Below, in pieces: positions 8,870 through 16,959 of a stretch of 59,085 nt of DNA. The notes below the pieces were generated by a model. The model made no database searches, was not told where the DNA came from, and was given only the letters and a program-made list of their open reading frames with translations. The first letter of the stretch is position 1, and every line of letters begins with the position of its first letter. The stretch comes from Gemmatimonadota bacterium (GTDB lineage: Bacteria > Gemmatimonadota > Gemmatimonadetes > Gemmatimonadales > Gemmatimonadaceae): the NCBI GenBank assembly GCA_027622655.1, contig JAQBYI010000018.1, forward strand, positions 1 through 59,085, written 5' to 3'. Position numbers and translations under genes: made by a program.

Positions 8870-11505
8870 TTCAGTGCCTTCATGAGCACACCAACATGGC
8901 CGCGCGGGCCGGCGATGAATCCGGCTTCCGCGCCCGCGAACCCGATGCCATACGCCGTCAGTGTATCCGCGTAAAGCCATGAAGCGCCGAAATCGCGGGT
9001 GTACGCGACTCCGATCTGGCCGACGGCGACGAAAATCGGAGGACTTGTGCCCGGAACGTGCACAACGCCGGAAGTCGTGCCATCGGGCCGGCGCACGCCG
9101 GCGGGCGCCCACGTCACGCCGCCATCGAAGGTTCTCAGCGCGAACGACGTGATTCCACGCTCATTTCGGTAGTCGCCACCGACGGCTATTCCGTTCATCG
9201 CATCGGCGAACGCGATGCCAAAAAGGCCCGAGCTAGCACCTCCCGGCATGCCCGTAGAGGCAACAGTCCACGACCGCCCCCGATCGGTCGTGCGATAGAC
9301 GCGCGCCTGGGCTCCTCCGCCCGTGGCGATCCAACCGTTCGACGTACCCTGAACGGTGAGTTGCGTGTTGCTCGCAGCGAACGCGGCTTCATTCGGCAGA
9401 TTCGCCGGAACCCGATCGGCAGGCACTCTTGCCCAGCTCGCACCGCCGTCATCTGTGGTGAGAATCACAAACCGTCCATCGACCGGATCTGAAAACGTGA
9501 AACCGTGACTGGCATCCCAAAATGCCACACCGTCGAGAAAAACGCCCGCGGTGGTGTCGGTCCACGCGAGCGTCCACGTGCGGGCCCCGTCGGTGGTACG
9601 AAAGATCTTTGCCTGACCGCGTTCGGCCGGGCCGGCGCTCACGACGACGGCCGTATTGGCGTCGAACGCCTTGATGCCACGAAAATCGAGTGTTGCGGCG
9701 CCGGGAACGGAATCTACGGTCCAGGTGGTTCCGCCGTCCGTGGTCCGAAACACCTTGCCGCCCGTGCATCCCGCCCAAGCCACCTGTGCGCTCGCCGCGC
9801 TCATGCTGCGGCAGCTGGAGTTGCTCGCGACGGACGCATTGCGAAACAGTGTCCGGTCGCGGCCTTCAAAAAAAAGTCGATCCGCGATGCGTTCGGCCGC
9901 ACCCTTGGCGTCGAAAGTCGGCTGATCGGTGACGATGATGATGGATGCCCGGTGGCCAGGAATTCGTACGAAGGCGCCTTGAGTTCCGTTGGGGTTGATG
10001 AATGCCGACTGCCGCGGGAGTCCGCGCCATGCATCGAGGCGCCATCCGAGTCCGTTGCCAGAACCCCTGCCGCCGCCAGCGGCGAACATTGAATCCGACC
10101 CGGCAACGGTGAGCGCCGTGTAGGCCTGCAGGCCGAGTTCCAGACGGTACAAATCGTCGACGTTCGACACTACAGTGCCGTCTTCCTCGGCACGCGTGCG
10201 CTGTGCACCGCCGGATGAAAGCAGGCGTCGCTGTACGAAAACGGCGACCGTACCACCCGAGCGCTCAGCGACGAGGCGCGCGATTTTCCGGGCGCCTTCG
10301 GGCGCTGTTTGTTCGCGAGTCAGGTATTCACGGATAGTGGTACTTTCGCCAGGAGAGAGCGCATCGTCGAGCGTGAGCCTGTTTTCGCGTGCCAGGGTCA
10401 GCGCGGCCGACGCGAGGAAAACATCGCCGATCTCCCCGATCGGGAAATTCGGCACTCCGGTGACCGGCATGTAGCGTGCCTGTGGCGGGACACCATACCC
10501 AGTGGCCACAAACACGCGGCCTTCCTGTGCGACGTGGACCGTCGCATTACCGCCGTTTGTGTTGAACGCCGCGAACACCGAGTCGACGAACGCGCGCGTC
10601 AGAGGTGAATCATCGATGGCGCGCGACACTACACGACGCTTTCCAAGATCGTACTTGTCTCCGGGAAAGAGCGTGAGAAACGGCTTGCCCGGATCGGTCG
10701 CATCGGCGCCGTTGTAGACGAACGCCTTGTTGCGGCCAATTATTTCGGCGTTGTCGCCCTTGATCAACCAGGCGGTGCCCTCGTCCTCGGAGATGAACAG
10801 CATCTCCGGGTGACGCGGCATCAGGGAGTCGGCGACGTCCGGGAGACGCATGCGGGCGACGACGTGCTGATCAACGCCTGTGTTCCTGAGGTAGCCAAAG
10901 CCTCGGGTGTATCCCGGGTACTCGATAATGCCGTTGTTGTTTGACGGCGCCCCCCGAACCATAAAGCTGCCCAGAATGGATGCGCCTGCCGACGAACCGC
11001 CAACCACGCCGCCGCGACGCAGGACGTTCATGATTTCAGTTTCGGTGCGCGTGCCGCCGTACGAATCGACGAGACGAAACTGCCGGCCGCCTTCGTACCA
11101 GACCCCGCCGGCCCGACGCAGCACGTTCACGAAACTGTCGGAGTTGGCGAGGTCTTTGCGATCCGGATTGGAGTGGAGCACGACGACGTTTGTGGCGCCG
11201 GCTCCTTTCAACCCGTTCGCGCCTCGCCAGTTTGCCGGGTACGCCGTGTCGCCTCCGGCAGTTGGGATGTCGACGATGAGCGCGTTCGGACCACCAGCTG
11301 CGTCAATGAATGCCTTGTACAACTCGGGACCTTGCTGGCCGCCGCCGACGACGAGCAGCGTACCGGTCGGAGGTCCGACGAGCGGGGTTCCACCAGCAAG
11401 AGCCGAACCCGACATACCTCCCGCGCAGGCAGACGCGGCTATGATCGAGAGCAGCGCAACACTTCGGTTGCGCGTGAATCGGCATCGGCTTGGTCGGATT
11501 GTCAC
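8866..11505 (-). CDS. Three-domain lipoprotein: S51 cyanophycinase-like, inactive beta-lactamase-like, Ycf48-like propeller
   Basis: An 879-residue exported protein. Residues 1-27 form a lipoprotein-type signal (IIAASAC, Cys27). Residues ~45-290 match peptidase S51/cyanophycinase, with GTLLVVGGGQ and the nucleophile motif GGSSAGAS (Ser172). Residues ~295-550 resemble a serine beta-lactamase/PBP-like domain (LTLARENRLTLDDAL, GLGWRLDAW), but SxxK is replaced by EIGD (358-361), the YxN motif is missing, and the late HxG is replaced. Residues ~551-879 hold about six BNR/Asp-box repeats (RTTDGGTTWT, RTTDGARTWT, TTDDGGASW, RTTDRGRSWT, RTFDGGVTW) as in Ycf48/sortilin-like propellers. The GTG at 11505 has AAGG eight bases upstream; another GTG lies at 11535. 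The downstream amidase overlaps by four bases. The substrate is unknown. Confidence 0.78.
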   Translation of the reverse strand: MTIRPSRCRFTRNRSVALLSIIAASACAGGMSGSALAGGTPLVGPPTGTLLVVGGGQQGPELYKAFIDAAGGPNALIVDIPTAGGDTAYPANWRGANGLKGAGATNVVVLHSNPDRKDLANSDSFVNVLRRAGGVWYEGGRQFRLVDSYGGTRTETEIMNVLRRGGVVGGSSAGASILGSFMVRGAPSNNNGIIEYPGYTRGFGYLRNTGVDQHVVARMRLPDVADSLMPRHPEMLFISEDEGTAWLIKGDNAEIIGRNKAFVYNGADATDPGKPFLTLFPGDKYDLGKRRVVSRAIDDSPLTRAFVDSVFAAFNTNGGNATVHVAQEGRVFVATGYGVPPQARYMPVTGVPNFPIGEIGDVFLASAALTLARENRLTLDDALSPGESTTIREYLTREQTAPEGARKIARLVAERSGGTVAVFVQRRLLSSGGAQRTRAEEDGTVVSNVDDLYRLELGLQAYTALTVAGSDSMFAAGGGRGSGNGLGWRLDAWRGLPRQSAFINPNGTQGAFVRIPGHRASIIIVTDQPTFDAKGAAERIADRLFFEGRDRTLFRNASVASNSSCRSMSAASAQVAWAGCTGGKVFRTTDGGTTWTVDSVPGAATLDFRGIKAFDANTAVVVSAGPAERGQAKIFRTTDGARTWTLAWTDTTAGVFLDGVAFWDASHGFTFSDPVDGRFVILTTDDGGASWARVPADRVPANLPNEAAFAASNTQLTVQGTSNGWIATGGGAQARVYRTTDRGRSWTVASTGMPGGASSGLFGIAFADAMNGIAVGGDYRNERGITSFALRTFDGGVTWAPAGVRRPDGTTSGVVHVPGTSPPIFVAVGQIGVAYTRDFGASWLYADTLTAYGIGFAGAEAGFIAGPRGHVGVLMKALK

Positions 11506-11581
11506 GTCGGGGCCTTGGGTGAGGTAAATCGGCACAGGACAAACTTCGCGTTCGCGGCTGAATGGCGCGAGAGGCCTTCGC

Positions 11582-11587
11582 TACATT
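11582..11587 (+). promoter_or_regulatory. -10 box (TACATT) close to the Sco1 start
   Basis: TACATT ends 6 bases before the ATG at 11594. The only Shine-Dalgarno-like bases (AAGG) touch the ATG and are too close to act, which suggests a leaderless mRNA. Confidence 0.4.
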
Positions 11588-11593
11588 GAAAGG

Positions 11594-12172
11594 ATGCCCG
11601 CCTCGCGATTGGCCTGCGCAGCGTTGCTGGCGGCCGGTGTTGCGTGCGCTGGAAGCGAAGCGCCGTTGCACGGGGTCGTCATTGATCCACCGCAGGAAGT
11701 ACCGGCGATCCGAATCGCCGACGCTGCTGGCATCACCTTCGATCTGGACGGCGAACGCGGCCGTCGGGCGGCGGCGGTGTTCTTCGGGTACACCCATTGC
11801 CCCGACATCTGCCCAGCGACGCTGGCCGATTGGGCCCGAGCGAAACGATTGCTCGGCGCCGCTGCCGACGGAATTCGCTGGGTATTCGTGAGCATCGACC
11901 CGGCACGCGATACACCGGAGATCGCCCGCAACTACGCAGAGCAATTCGACTCAAGTTTCGTCGGGCTCGCTCCCACGGTAGCGCAGCTCGACTCGTTGAA
12001 ACAGAACCGGGGCTTTGCGGTCACCAACGAAACGAGCCCGGGCATGCCCGGCTATTCTGTCGCGCATCCTGCCGGAACGTTCGTCGTGGATCGCGCCGGA
12101 CGGATTCGCCTCATCTATCCACCCAATACGCACCCAGCTGACATGGCTGCGGACCTCCGGCGGATCGAATGA
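11594..12172 (+). CDS. Sco1/SenC-family copper chaperone, lipoprotein
   Basis: A 192-residue thioredoxin-fold protein that in this family delivers copper to the CuA centre of cytochrome oxidase or acts as a thiol reductase in the periplasm. The CxxxC copper site is Cys69 and Cys73 in YTHCPDICP, and the third ligand His158 is in YSVAHPAGTF. A lipobox (AGVAC, Cys18) anchors it to the membrane. The next gene overlaps the stop by four bases (ATGA), although that gene encodes a glycosidase-like protein with no obvious link. No oxidase genes lie in the window. Confidence 0.88.
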   Translation: MPASRLACAALLAAGVACAGSEAPLHGVVIDPPQEVPAIRIADAAGITFDLDGERGRRAAAVFFGYTHCPDICPATLADWARAKRLLGAAADGIRWVFVSIDPARDTPEIARNYAEQFDSSFVGLAPTVAQLDSLKQNRGFAVTNETSPGMPGYSVAHPAGTFVVDRAGRIRLIYPPNTHPADMAADLRRIE

Positions 12173-13731
12173 CCAGGCGAGTCAGCGCAGGGTGTGTGGT
12201 TGGTTTGTTTGTCCTCGCCGCCACAGACGGGGGAGCGCAGCAGTCACCTTGGGACGCGCCTGTTGTACGCTCGGCACCGTGCCTGGCCATGGAGACTGAA
12301 TGCTCTCCTCCCCACGTACGTCGTGAGTTTCGTGGAGTGTGGGTGGCAACAGTCGGGAACATGGACTGGCCGTCGCGGCCTGGACTTCCGACCGACAGTG
12401 CGAAACGGGAGTTGATTCGAATCCTCGATCATGCCGCGCAGACCGGGCTCAACGCGATTGTGTTCCAGGTCCGACCAGCCGGCGACGCACTGTACGTGTC
12501 GAGAATCGAACCGTGGTCGGAGTATCTCACGGGACGGCAGGGTCGTGCCCCCGATACGGCCTGGGATCCGCTCGCATTCGTTGTCCGCGAAGCGCATGCG
12601 CGTGGACTCGAACTGCACGCATGGTTCAACCCATACCGGGCGAAGGATCCAACCGCAAAGGGACCGATCGCCACGAATCATCTGTCGCGGCAGTATCCGG
12701 CGTATGCCAAGCCGTATGGGCGGTATCTCTGGTTCGACCCGGGCGAACCCGACGTCCGCAAACGTACAGTGCGTGTTGTTCTGGACGTGCTCAACCGGTA
12801 CGACGTCGACGGAATCCACCTTGACGACTACTTCTATCCGTACCCAGAGCAGCGACGCCGGGTCGACATTCCGTTCCCGGACGCGACAACGTTCGCCCTC
12901 TATCGGCGCACTGGCGGGGCGTTGGACCGCGACGACTGGCGCCGTGATAACGTGAATCGGCTGGTAGACACGCTGCGCGCGGAGATCACGAAAGCGAAGC
13001 CGTGGGTGAAGTTCGGCATCAGTCCGTTCGGCATATGGAAGCCCGGTGAACCGAAGACGGTGACCGGGCTCGATGCGTTCACCAAGATATTTGCCGACGC
13101 CCGAACATGGTTGGCCCGTGGTTGGGTGGACTACCTAGTGCCGCAGTTGTACTGGGGCGTGGAACAGGATGGACAGCGATTTGGCGAGTTGCTCCGGTGG
13201 TGGCAGGCGCAGAACGATTCGTCACGCCACATCTGGCCGGGACTCGCCGACTACAAGATCGGTGATGCCAGAGCGAAATGGCGGAGCGGAGAAATCCTCC
13301 GTCAGATCGACACGACCCGCACTGTGCCCGGTGTGGCCGGCGCCGTACACTTTCAGATGACGGCACTGCTTGAGGATCGCGATTCGTTGGCGACCGTGCT
13401 GGCACGCGGACCGTATGCAAGCCGAGCGCTTGTTCCGGCGATGCCATGGAAGGGAGCCGCAGTTCCGCGGACACCGGCGATTGCGATCGTGGAGAGCAGG
13501 CAAGGAGACATGCTGACAATCGCCCGGCGCCCTACCGACGATGTGCGTTGGTGGGTCATTCAGGCGCGCATTGGCACCGACTGGTACGTCCATGTCGTGG
13601 ACGGGGCGTTGTCGGAGATGCCAGTCTCCAGGCTCGAATCGCCGCGCGGCGACCGCCCGGACATCGTCACACTTCTGCCGGTGGGCCGCACCGGTGTGGG
13701 CGGGGTCCCGGTGGCAATTCGCGTGCGGTGA
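12169..13731 (+). CDS. GHL10/DUF187-type glycosidase-like protein, exported
   Basis: A 520-residue protein with a signal peptide (residues 1-23, ending GGAQQ) and a glycoside-hydrolase-like (beta/alpha)8 domain of the GHL10/DUF187 (YngK-like) family. Characteristic segments are REFRGVWVATVGNMDWPS, NAIVFQVRPAGDALY, LELHAWFNPYR, GIHLDDYFYPYP and KFGISPFGIWKPG. Members act on cell-wall or extracellular glycans in some bacteria; the substrate here is unknown. The C-terminal ~100 residues look like a small beta domain. The start codon overlaps the Sco1 stop, so the two are co-translated. Confidence 0.82.
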   Translation: MTRRVSAGCVVGLFVLAATDGGAQQSPWDAPVVRSAPCLAMETECSPPHVRREFRGVWVATVGNMDWPSRPGLPTDSAKRELIRILDHAAQTGLNAIVFQVRPAGDALYVSRIEPWSEYLTGRQGRAPDTAWDPLAFVVREAHARGLELHAWFNPYRAKDPTAKGPIATNHLSRQYPAYAKPYGRYLWFDPGEPDVRKRTVRVVLDVLNRYDVDGIHLDDYFYPYPEQRRRVDIPFPDATTFALYRRTGGALDRDDWRRDNVNRLVDTLRAEITKAKPWVKFGISPFGIWKPGEPKTVTGLDAFTKIFADARTWLARGWVDYLVPQLYWGVEQDGQRFGELLRWWQAQNDSSRHIWPGLADYKIGDARAKWRSGEILRQIDTTRTVPGVAGAVHFQMTALLEDRDSLATVLARGPYASRALVPAMPWKGAAVPRTPAIAIVESRQGDMLTIARRPTDDVRWWVIQARIGTDWYVHVVDGALSEMPVSRLESPRGDRPDIVTLLPVGRTGVGGVPVAIRVR

Positions 13732-13739
13732 AACGCGTC

Positions 13740-13826
13740 CTAAAAAATCTCACGTTTCAGGTACTCGCTCGCCGTGTTGATGGTCACGTCAAAGGGTGCA
13801 GCCGGGGTTACGGGGTCGGGGTTCAT
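13740..13826 (-). CDS. Possible small peptide gene after the rhomboid gene
   Basis: A 28-codon minus-strand ORF ([12 protein letters not shown] start, EYLKREIF end) lies 53 bases after the rhomboid stop. A GTG four codons further up would give 33 residues. Codon use looks natural, but no Shine-Dalgarno site or family match is recognised. It is convergent with the GHL10 gene. It could be a real small ORF, the remnant of a longer one, or chance. Confidence 0.22.
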   Translation of the reverse strand: MNPDPVTPAAPFDVTINTASEYLKREIF

Positions 13827-13879
13827 CGTGCTGGCCGGCACACTCTCGGCGATGCAAGTCCGCTGGCGGCCCCGCGATG

Positions 13880-14674
13880 TCAGGATACTGCGGGTCGGTC
13901 GTCGGGCGGAACGAAGTTGGACAGGAACAACCGCTCTTCCGCCGAGAGGCTCGTGAGCCCGGTGGCGCTGATTTTGTCGAGAATGCGGTTCAACTCGTCG
14001 CGATTCACTTCATGCACGGCCGCCACGTCGACGCGTTTCCAATTGGCGAGTTTGTCCTTGTCGGGCTTGGCGATCGTGCTGGCCCGAAACTTCGCGACAC
14101 GCCTTGCGGGGTCGATCATCTTGAGGAAGAGATACGCGCCAGCATAGCCGCCAAGGTGTGCGAAATCGGCCACGCCGCCCCGCGAGCCACCGAACCCACT
14201 GTAGAGTGCGAGCGCCGTAGTGATCACGACAAGCCAGCGCGCCTGAATGGGAATGATTCCCCAGATCATGATTTGCACGCGCGGCCAGAATATCGCGAAC
14301 GCGAGCATCACGCCGAAAACACCCGCCGACGCCCCGATCACGGCGGACCGGGGCGAGAAGATGAACTGAAAGAGAGCGCCCGAGATTCCACTGATGAAAT
14401 AGAGCTGCACAAACCGGCGCGCCCCGATGCGCGACTCTACCTGCGGGCCGAAGAAGAAGAGCCCGATCATGTTGAACAGGATATGTGTGATTGAGGCGTG
14501 CAGGAACATGTAGGTCACGATCGACCACGGCCGGAACAGAACGGCGCGCGGAACGAAGACGAATGGGTTCGCCGGCTGTTGATCGCCAACCGGTCCGATC
14601 AGGTCGGGCGCCATGAATTGCACAAAGAACACCATCACGTTGGCGATCAACAGCCGGCGAACCCATGTGGTCAT
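13880..14674 (-). CDS. Rhomboid-family intramembrane serine protease
   Basis: A 264-residue inner-membrane protein with six predicted transmembrane segments in the first ~190 residues. The catalytic dyad is present: Ser116 in [10 protein letters not shown] and His173 in [10 protein letters not shown]. Asn68 in THILFNMIG is the oxyanion-hole residue. Rhomboids cut membrane proteins within or next to a transmembrane helix. After the membrane core comes a ~70-residue soluble tail ending [16 protein letters not shown], a C-terminal extension seen in rhomboids of related bacteria. The GH20 gene ends upstream, 20 bases before this start, so they may share a transcript. Confidence 0.9.
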   Translation of the reverse strand: MTTWVRRLLIANVMVFFVQFMAPDLIGPVGDQQPANPFVFVPRAVLFRPWSIVTYMFLHASITHILFNMIGLFFFGPQVESRIGARRFVQLYFISGISGALFQFIFSPRSAVIGASAGVFGVMLAFAIFWPRVQIMIWGIIPIQARWLVVITTALALYSGFGGSRGGVADFAHLGGYAGAYLFLKMIDPARRVAKFRASTIAKPDKDKLANWKRVDVAAVHEVNRDELNRILDKISATGLTSLSAEERLFLSNFVPPDDRPAVS

Positions 14675-14694
14675 CAGTTAACTCGAAATCAGGG

Positions 14695-16818
14695 CTACGG
14701 CGTGATGGGCGGCAGCCGGGGCAGGCCCATCGCTTCCATGCTGGGGAGTCGCCTGGTGCGATTGTATTCGGCCCGCGCCTGATTGAACTGATCGATGCGC
14801 CGGATCCACGTTTGAGCGCCGATGTCGTAGCGATTCAGGACGTTGTACAGCCAGTATGGCCGGTTCTCCGCACGCCAACTTCGCTCGTAGAGTTCGCGGC
14901 CGAGGACGTATCCATCGCGAAGATCCTGCGTCCGACTATTGATTTGCGATGCGATCTCGACGAGCTCGCGCGTTGGGTTGGCACCCTTGGCCACCGAATC
15001 GAGCGCGGCGGCATAATGCGAGACGATCTCATCGGCGAACTGGAACTTCATTCCGATGAAGTCGATCCGGCGCGCGCCCATTTCCATGGCGTCGAGCGCA
15101 TCGCGCTCGCGAAGCGCTCCGAGCGAGCCGGCGCGCGCAGCAAGCGCCCGTCGGGCGTGTGCTGTGAGGACGAGGGCGGACTCGGCGAGCACTCGAGCGT
15201 CGCGAGTTGCGCCTCGGAGCTGGTGTCCGGCTACTTGACCTTCGGTACTGAACGGGTCGAGCCAATAGAGGATGTTGGTCGCGTCACTCGGACCGGCCTT
15301 CGCGAGCAGTGCGTGGGCCTGCGACAGCTTCACCTGCGCGGCGTTGATGTTTCCGGTCGGGTCGCCATGGAATTGGAGCCCAAAGCTTGCGGCGAACGCA
15401 GGGATGACAGTTTCGCCCTGCTGCCATGACGCGGCGGCGCCGAAGAGCACACCGTACCACGTCTGGTTGAAGAGACCCTCTCCGTCATCGTCCCAATTCG
15501 TATTCAGCATCCCCGTAGCTCCGAGGCGTTGTCCGTCCCGTACGAAGCCCTGGATGTTTCGTAGTGCCACGTCGTTGTTCGGGTAAACTCGATTCCAGTT
15601 GTTCACTCCGGGGGCAACCCACGTATCGATTCCGGCGTCGGTAAACGGCTTGAGCGACCGTTCGAAGCCGCTGAACGACCAGTAGTTCCACGCAACTGCG
15701 ACCATGCTCTTGGGAAGCGAACTCACGAGTTGCGGCGACGCCTGCGCGATGTCGCCCCAGAAGAGGTAGCGCTTTCCCGGCCTACGGATAGCCGCTTCGA
15801 TTTCCTTGAGAAAATCCATGTACACGACACCAAGCGAATCCTTCTGGACGCGCTCACGCGTCTGCCCACGTCCGAGTTCGAATGTCTCGTCGGCCCCGAT
15901 GTGCACGAATCTAGAGGGAAAGACCGAGTCGATCTCGGCGAACCACTGCTTGATCACTTCGAGCGATCCGGGCTGCCCTGGCGCCAGGACATGGCCGTGC
16001 GGTGTTTCGGCGAGCTGCCCATAAATGTCGTACTTGAGCATGTGGTGCAGGTGACCGAAGGCCTCCTGCTCAGGTACGACATCAATGTGAAACTGGGTGG
16101 CGTACGCGATCAGTTCCGCGACCTCTTCCTGCGTCATTGCGCCGCCGGGCGGCGCCATAATCGGGTGGGACTTGTACTCGAAGGTGTGCTCGTAGTACGG
16201 CGAGTATACGTTCAACTTGTACGCGGCAAACGTCCGAATCTGCGATTTCTGATATTCAAGGGTGGGTAACGGTCCCCTCGACAGGTCATCCTGCATTCCG
16301 CGCCAGCGCATGGCCGGCCAATCACGGATCGCGGCGCTGTAAATGCGAGGCTCGGTGCCGTCGGTGCGCATCAGTTGCTTGACCGTCTGCGCTCCATAAA
16401 AAATGCCGGCGGCCGACGCGGCTATCACGACGGCCCGATCCTCGTTGGTAACGAGCACGTACCCTTCCGCTCGCTGTTCGTCGCCGAGCGTCAATCCGGC
16501 GGCGGCCAGCACCTGTGTTCCGAGCGGAGTGTCCGCGCGCACGAGTAAGACTCGATAGGTACCGGCGGCGGGGTTGGCGACGACGCTTGCGCTCAGGCCA
16601 CGGTCTCGCAGAGTCGACGCGAGATCACCAGCCGCGAATCGGTCCTCGGCGGCGCCGGAGGCCGTGATGCTTACGGTGCGCGGGATCGCGACGTACGAGC
16701 CCTCGGATATCTCGCGAGGCTTGGGAATCAGATGCGGGTCCACGCCCTGTGCCGTCAGAGCGGCGAGCGGCGCACAGAGGAGCAAGACCCCGGCGGCAAT
16801 CGGACTGGAAAAGCGCAT
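14695..16818 (-). CDS. GH20 beta-N-acetylhexosaminidase, exported
   Basis: A 707-residue enzyme removing terminal GlcNAc or GalNAc by substrate-assisted catalysis. Residues 1-24 are a signal peptide ending LTAQG. Residues ~28-160 form the GH20b-like N-terminal domain, followed by the barrel. The catalytic Asp310-Glu311 pair lies in FVHIGADETFELG, and the preceding PEQEAFGHLHHM segment is typical. The last ~180 residues are a helical C-terminal region. Likely role: periplasmic or extracellular breakdown of chitin oligomers, peptidoglycan or glycoprotein sugars. The ATG at 16818 lacks a Shine-Dalgarno site, and TAAGAT ends 6 bases before it. Confidence 0.9.
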   Translation of the reverse strand: MRFSSPIAAGVLLLCAPLAALTAQGVDPHLIPKPREISEGSYVAIPRTVSITASGAAEDRFAAGDLASTLRDRGLSASVVANPAAGTYRVLLVRADTPLGTQVLAAAGLTLGDEQRAEGYVLVTNEDRAVVIAASAAGIFYGAQTVKQLMRTDGTEPRIYSAAIRDWPAMRWRGMQDDLSRGPLPTLEYQKSQIRTFAAYKLNVYSPYYEHTFEYKSHPIMAPPGGAMTQEEVAELIAYATQFHIDVVPEQEAFGHLHHMLKYDIYGQLAETPHGHVLAPGQPGSLEVIKQWFAEIDSVFPSRFVHIGADETFELGRGQTRERVQKDSLGVVYMDFLKEIEAAIRRPGKRYLFWGDIAQASPQLVSSLPKSMVAVAWNYWSFSGFERSLKPFTDAGIDTWVAPGVNNWNRVYPNNDVALRNIQGFVRDGQRLGATGMLNTNWDDDGEGLFNQTWYGVLFGAAASWQQGETVIPAFAASFGLQFHGDPTGNINAAQVKLSQAHALLAKAGPSDATNILYWLDPFSTEGQVAGHQLRGATRDARVLAESALVLTAHARRALAARAGSLGALRERDALDAMEMGARRIDFIGMKFQFADEIVSHYAAALDSVAKGANPTRELVEIASQINSRTQDLRDGYVLGRELYERSWRAENRPYWLYNVLNRYDIGAQTWIRRIDQFNQARAEYNRTRRLPSMEAMGLPRLPPITP

Positions 16819-16824
16819 GGGACA

Positions 16825-16830
16825 ATCTTA
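16825..16830 (-). promoter_or_regulatory. -10 box (TAAGAT) for likely leaderless hexosaminidase mRNA
   Basis: On the minus strand TAAGAT is followed by TGTCCC and then the ATG at 16818. There is no Shine-Dalgarno sequence. Confidence 0.42.
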
Positions 16831-16959
16831 ACGGTGTCAGCAGGCCTGCGGGGCGATGTGCCCGAATCGTCGGAAGGCTGCAATGCGCGCCAACGCGGTG
16901 GTGGCGGGGGCTCGCTTGGAGTTAGAATCTTGATCAACCCATCAGGCAGGAGACGTATC

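Noticed and set aside
8870-9112. N-terminal extension of the amidase frame
   Set aside because: It is Arg/His-rich, lies inside the upstream gene in another frame, and the GTG at 8869 gives the coupled start.
16732-16959. Extra N-terminal part of the M28 peptidase frame
   Set aside because: It precedes a clear signal peptide and Shine-Dalgarno site, and antisense to it lies the GH20 gene start.
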